Shown here one piece after another: positions 61,002 to 64,000 of a stretch of DNA of 64,000 bases. The notes beneath the pieces are model-generated. The model saw only the letters and a program-made list of their open reading frames with translations, was not told where the DNA came from and made no database searches. This DNA comes from Ilyomonas sp963847085. GTDB taxonomy: Bacteria; Bacteroidota; Bacteroidia; Chitinophagales; Chitinophagaceae. A program made the translations under genes and the position numbers. Each line of letters opens with the position of its first letter. The first letter of the stretch is position 1. The stretch is taken from the NCBI GenBank assembly GCA_963847085.1, contig CAWJYO010000011.1, positions 620,001-684,000 of the forward strand, given 5' to 3'.

Positions 61002-61079
61002 AGTGTTTGGAAAAATAAACGTTGATATTGCAATTTCTGCAACAGAATTATTGAGTAAGTTACGACAACATCAACCGCT

Positions 61080-62430
61080 ATGAAAGCATTTTTAGACAAT
61101 CAGTTTTTACTGCAAAACCAAACCTCGCAAACGTTATATAATGAGTATGCCGCGCCGTTACCTATCATAGATTATCACTCTCATCTTTCACCGCAACAAA
61201 TTGCTGATGATGTACAGTTTGAAAACCTTACGCAAGCCTGGTTGTATGGCGATCACTATAAATGGCGTGCTATGCGCACCAACGGAGTGAATGAACATTT
61301 TATAACCGGTAATAGGAGCGATTGGGAAAAGTTTGAACAATGGGCAGCAACAGTGCCTTACACATTGCGCAATCCATTGTATCACTGGACGCATTTGGAA
61401 TTGCAGCGATACTTTGGTATTGATGATATTTTAAACCCATCTTCTGCTAAAACAATTTACGATGAATGTTCCGAAAAATTAAGAACCAAAGAATATTCAA
61501 TTCGCAATCTTCTGCGCCGCATGAAAGTGCAAGTGGTTTGTACTACCGATGACCCGGTTGATACATTGGAACATCACCAGAAAATAAAAAATGATGGCTT
61601 TGAAATCCGCGTCCTGCCTACGTTTCGGCCTGATAAAGCAATGGAAGTAAGTGATGCGAAAACATTTTGTTCTTACATTGAAAAATTAGAAGCCGTTTCA
61701 AATATTTCAATCTGTTGTTTTTGCCGATTTTTTGACAGCGTTGAAAAGTCGTCATGATTATTTTGCAAGACTTGGTTGTTGTGTTTCCGATCATGGTTTG
61801 GAAGAAATGTATGCTGATGATTTTACAGAGAATGACATTCAAATTATATTCAATCAACTTCGCTCCGGTAACAACGTTTCAGTGCAGCAGCAACGTCAAT
61901 TTAAAAGTGCAATGCTGCTCTATTTTGCCGAATGGGATAGTGAAAAAGGTTGGGTGCAACAGTTTCATTTGGGTGCTTTGCGAAACAACAATTCTAAGGG
62001 GCTGAAAACATTGGGTGCTGATACAGGCTGGGATTCAATTGGTGATTTTCCGCAAGCAAAATCATTGTCTAAATTTTTTGATGAATTAAACAGCAAAAAC
62101 AAACTTGCTAAAACTATTTTATACAACCTCAACCCAGCCGATAATGCAGTAATGGCAACCATGATTGGAAACTTTAATGATGGCTCGGTAAGAGGCAAAA
62201 TGCAATGGGGTTCGGCATGGTGGTATTTAGATCAGAAAGATGGGATGACACAACAACTGAACACCTTATCGAATGCAGGTTTACTCTCATGTTTTGTTGG
62301 TATGCTTACCGATTCGAGAAGCTTTTTATCATATCCCCGGCATGAATATTTTCGTCGTATTTTATGTAATCTTTTTGGTGAAGAAATCGAACGTGGCGAG
62401 TTACCAAATGATATAGAATGGACAGGCTAA
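61080..62430 (+). CDS. uxaC: Uronate isomerase (one frameshift)
   Basis: Interconverts D-galacturonate and D-tagaturonate (or D-glucuronate and D-fructuronate). The N-terminal frame has PLPIIDYHSHLSPQQIADDV with the metal-binding HxH; the break near 61700 rejoins to FADFLTALKSRHDYFARLGC; CVSDHGLEE and GNFNDGSVRGKMQWGSAWWY follow. It ends SYPRHEYFRRILCNLFG, the family end. Rejoined, it has about 450 residues. It pairs functionally with UxaB at 46.6-48.2 kb. A near-copy of the 11-mer overlaps the break area (61715), and an exact copy is at 62093. Confidence 0.9.
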
Positions 62431-62510
62431 AATTGTTCAGGATATTTGTTATTACAATGCCATCAATTATTTCAATTTTAGCGCAAAATAAAAAGCGGTT
62501 AACTTAAGAA

Positions 62511-63185
62511 TTATGGCAAACTCCAGTCAATTGCATCTTTACCACTTTTGATTAATAAATCGTTGGCTTTACTAAAATGGCGGCATCCAAAAAAGCCTTT
62601 ATCAGCACTGTATGGAGAAGGATGCGCAGCTTTTAAAACAAAGTGTTTGGTTTCATCAATCAGCACTTGTTTTTCCTGTGCAAACTTTCCCCATAACAAA
62701 AACACGATGCCTTCTTTTTTGTCAGAGATCACTTGTATTACTTTATCGGTAAATTGCTGCCAGCCTATTTTTTGATGTGATGCCGGTTCTTTAGCGCGCA
62801 CAGTTAAAATAGCATTCAATAAAAATACGCCTTGTTTTGCCCAGGGCGTTAAGTTGCCTGTATGCGGTATTGCCATGCCTACATCAGTATGCAATTCTTT
62901 AAAAATATTTTCTAATGAAGGCGGTGGTTTTACACCATCTGAAACAGAAAAACTTAAGCCCATTGCCTGCCCCTTTCCATGATACGGATCTTGCCCCAGC
63001 AGCACAATTTTCACCTCATCAAAAGGCGTGGTATCAAACGCATTGAAGATAAGCGGACCGGGTGGGTAAATGGTGGCTCCTGTAGCCCGCTCGGTTTTTA
63101 AATGTGCGGTAATCTGTTGAAAATAAGTCTTTTGAAATTCATCTTTCAGCACTTCCTTCCAGCTTTCTTCTATTTTTACATCCAT
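62511..63185 (-). CDS. ung: Uracil-DNA glycosylase, family 1
   Basis: 224 residues. It removes uracil from DNA in base excision repair. The water-activating loop is VKIVLLGQDPYHGKGQAMGL (catalytic Asp in GQDPYHG); the minor-groove loop is LKAAHPSPYSADKGFFGCRH; the end FSKANDLLIKSGKDAIDWSL is standard. The start MDVKIEESWKEVLKDEFQKT is short, as in bacterial Ung. It is leftward, with the stop convergent to uxaC, and its start is about 50 bp from the tRNA gene. The frame is intact. Confidence 0.95.
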   Translation of the reverse strand: MDVKIEESWKEVLKDEFQKTYFQQITAHLKTERATGATIYPPGPLIFNAFDTTPFDEVKIVLLGQDPYHGKGQAMGLSFSVSDGVKPPPSLENIFKELHTDVGMAIPHTGNLTPWAKQGVFLLNAILTVRAKEPASHQKIGWQQFTDKVIQVISDKKEGIVFLLWGKFAQEKQVLIDETKHFVLKAAHPSPYSADKGFFGCRHFSKANDLLIKSGKDAIDWSLP

Positions 63186-63238
63186 AGCAAAACCGTTTGG
63201 TTACAAAGGAAGGAATAATTAGTTTTGCCGCCAATTTT

Positions 63239-63557
63239 GGTTCGGTAGCTCAGCTGGATAGAGCAACTGCCTTCAATAGGAGCCATTGAACAGGAAACTT
63301 TCATTGGGATTCTGACTGTTCAGGGAAATCTAAAGAGTGAATGATGACTTCATTCAATGACAACCGTGAGTCCCGACACGTCGGGATGCAGAGACTAAGT
63401 ACGTCAGACACCTAAGTCCTAATTTATTAGGATAAGGTGAAGAGACAGTCCAGACCACAAATCGCACTAAGTTAATCAAACATCTTAGTAGCAGAGTAGT
63501 GAAAACTATAGTGGTACGCTAAGCAGTAGGTCATTGGTTCGAATCCAATCCGGATCA
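63239..63557 (+). tRNA. tRNA-Arg(UCU), split by a group I intron
   Basis: Exon 1 is 63239-63273, exon 2 is 63519-63557. Joined, they give a 74-nt tRNA: acceptor stem GGTTCGG with CCGGATC (two G-U pairs), D-arm GCTC/GAGC, anticodon stem ACTGC/GCAGT with loop CTTCTAA (anticodon TCT), T-arm ATTGG/CCAAT and T-loop TTCGAAT, discriminator A. CCA is not encoded. The intron interrupts the anticodon between U34 and C35, so an unspliced transcript cannot work. A terminator follows immediately. Confidence 0.92.
63274..63518 (+). ncRNA. Group I intron in tRNA-Arg(UCU), 245 nt
   Basis: A self-splicing ribozyme candidate. The exon ends in U (63273), which can pair as U-G with G63280 in P1 (U73-G80, U72-A81, C71-G82, a mismatch, then G-C and U-A), and the intron ends in G (63518), as group I chemistry requires. 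The P7 strand R reads CAGAGACTA (63389-63397) and S reads AGACAGTCC (63443-63451). P6 is TCCCGA/TCGGGA (63371-63376 with 63381-63386) and P8 is TCCTAAT/ATTAGGA (63417-63432). P9 may be ACTAAG/CTTAGT. No homing endonuclease frame is present. The layout fits the small IC3-type introns of bacterial tRNA genes. Confidence 0.88.
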
Positions 63558-63600
63558 CAAAAACAAAAGCTTCGTAGATGTACGAGGCTTTTGTTTTTGC
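63558..63600 (+). terminator. Terminator after the tRNA made of two facing 11-mer copies
   Basis: CAAAAACAAAAGC (63558-63570) pairs with its complement ending TTTTGTTTTTG (63587-63599), with TTCGTA/TACGAG inside and a short loop. Thus the motif and its inverse form the hairpin, the arrangement known for Neisseria uptake sequences. Confidence 0.85.
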
Positions 63601-63765
63601 ACGATTTTTTGTCATAATTTATAACCACATTTGTGAGGTTGCTTTTATTATGCCAAACCATTCTTTTTAAACGCAGTGATTCCTTGGAAAATGTTCCATT
63701 GTTGGTAATCTCCAGCAACAAGCTACAGAACTTAAGCAGTGAACAAAATTCATTAAATTTGATAC

Positions 63766-63993
63766 ATGAAAACAGTGACAATCACTATCCCAGACACGAT
63801 AGATATAGATAACAATGAAGTTGCTATGCTTGTTGCAACACGACTTTATGAACAAGGAAAACTTTCGCTTGGACAAGCAGCAGAAATAGCAGGGCTGACA
63901 AAAAGAACATTTGCAGAACTATTAGGAAGATATAACGTTTCTATTTTTAATTACCCTGCTTCGGAATTATCAAGAGACGTCGCCAATGCCTAA
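63766..63993 (+). CDS. UPF0175 antitoxin-like protein
   Basis: 75 residues, start MKTVTITIPDTIDIDNNEVA. The end GKLSLGQAAEIAGLTKRTFA ELLGRYNVSIFNY (spaced for length) matches UPF0175, small helix-turn-helix-like proteins usually paired with a DUF3368 PIN-type partner. The next gene begins inside its last codons, consistent with that pairing. It is probably an antitoxin with autoregulation. Confidence 0.85.
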   Translation: MKTVTITIPDTIDIDNNEVAMLVATRLYEQGKLSLGQAAEIAGLTKRTFAELLGRYNVSIFNYPASELSRDVANA

Positions 63994-64000
63994 AACTATT
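63986..64000 (+). CDS. Start of a probable DUF3368 PIN-like toxin, cut by window edge
   Basis: Only MPKTI is visible, overlapping the UPF0175 gene by 8 bp. DUF3368 partners often begin with MPKTI/VISDT, so the identity is inferred from this and from the context. Confidence 0.4.

Larger units (their letters stand above)
864..63600. repeat. Dispersed 11-mer GCAAAAACAAA (uptake-sequence-like)
   Basis: This entry collects copies of one short word; the span runs from first to last copy. Exact copies on the plus strand start at 864, 2578, 7883, 13473, 20459, 21428, 21568, 29022, 42822, 45815, 48347, 55487, 60108 and 62093. Exact copies on the minus strand (TTTGTTTTTGC) start at 3982, 8227, 11336, 15936, 23034, 26525, 32436, 46605, 50149, 54323, 59692 and 63590. 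Near-matches with one change lie near 22907, 32831, 38929, 41946, 61715 and 63557, and many more have T in place of the G or C. The list was read by eye and may miss a few. From base composition, well under one copy would be expected in 64 kb. See the findings for interpretation. Confidence 0.9.

Noticed and set aside
63506..63876. Minus-strand frames across the tRNA intron and downstream spacer
   Set aside because: They run over the tRNA exon, terminator and the UPF0175 start and resemble nothing; the RNA features explain the region.
1..64000. CRISPR array, prophage, rRNA operon or insertion sequence with transposase
   Set aside because: No regularly spaced direct repeats, phage structural genes, rRNA sequence or transposase reading frames were found.

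Overview
The window looks like a chromosomal segment of a member of the Bacteroidota, probably Chitinophagaceae. The evidence is a SusC/SusD pair, a gliding-type C-terminal sorting domain (type IX secretion), start codons preceded by A-rich DNA rather than Shine-Dalgarno sequences, and occasional TAnnTTTG promoter elements. The family assignment is inference; no rRNA gene is present.

Layout. 0-0.65 kb: tail of a HEPN-like gene. 1-9.2 kb: L-arabinose use (araA, araD, araB, a secreted GH51 arabinofuranosidase), then divergently a lactonase-type amidohydrolase and a zinc alcohol dehydrogenase. 9.2-13.8 kb: Kup potassium transporter, a secreted PKD/type IX protein and a very acidic protein. 13.9-22 kb: surface-glycan genes in two divergent groups (GT9, GT2, NodU-type carbamoyltransferase; two GT4-type transferases, GmhB, a second GT9). 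22-26 kb: a TPR protein, a lipocalin-like secreted protein, DinB and an ABC-2 exporter. 26.5-34.3 kb: an Sde182-like protein and a three-gene RND efflux operon. 34.6-38.2 kb: an AT-rich island with a PD-(D/E)XK nuclease-STAND ATPase protein and a VapBC-like module. 38.3-53.4 kb: a Gfo/Idh/MocA oxidoreductase, a ThuA/sugar dehydrogenase/cytochrome c fusion, a TonB receptor, an esterase, tagaturonate reductase and SusD/SusC. 54.4-64 kb: PepT, an ABC exporter, an AAC(3)-I-like acetyltransferase, a fatty acid hydroxylase, DUF3467, S1/P1 nuclease, uronate isomerase, Ung, an intron-containing tRNA-Arg(UCU) and a second toxin-antitoxin module cut by the edge.

The metabolic theme is plant polysaccharide use: arabinan or arabinoxylan breakdown feeds AraA/B/D, and UxaC with UxaB handles galacturonate from pectin.

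Three observations stand out. (1) The 11-mer GCAAAAACAAA occurs at least 26 times exactly, in both orientations, in all reading frames, in genes and as the U-rich tail of terminators, often with an A-tract about 10 nt upstream. It behaves like the DNA uptake sequences of Neisseria and Pasteurellaceae, which I do not know to be described in Bacteroidota. (2) tRNA-Arg(UCU) is split between anticodon bases 34 and 35 by a 245-nt group I intron. (3) The nuclease-STAND protein is a candidate anti-phage effector.

About 22 genes are broken by one or more single-base shifts. Because the frames resume with good family matches, most of these are probably sequence errors in a draft assembly, but this cannot be settled from the sequence. 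Coordinates of such genes span the whole reconstructed gene.
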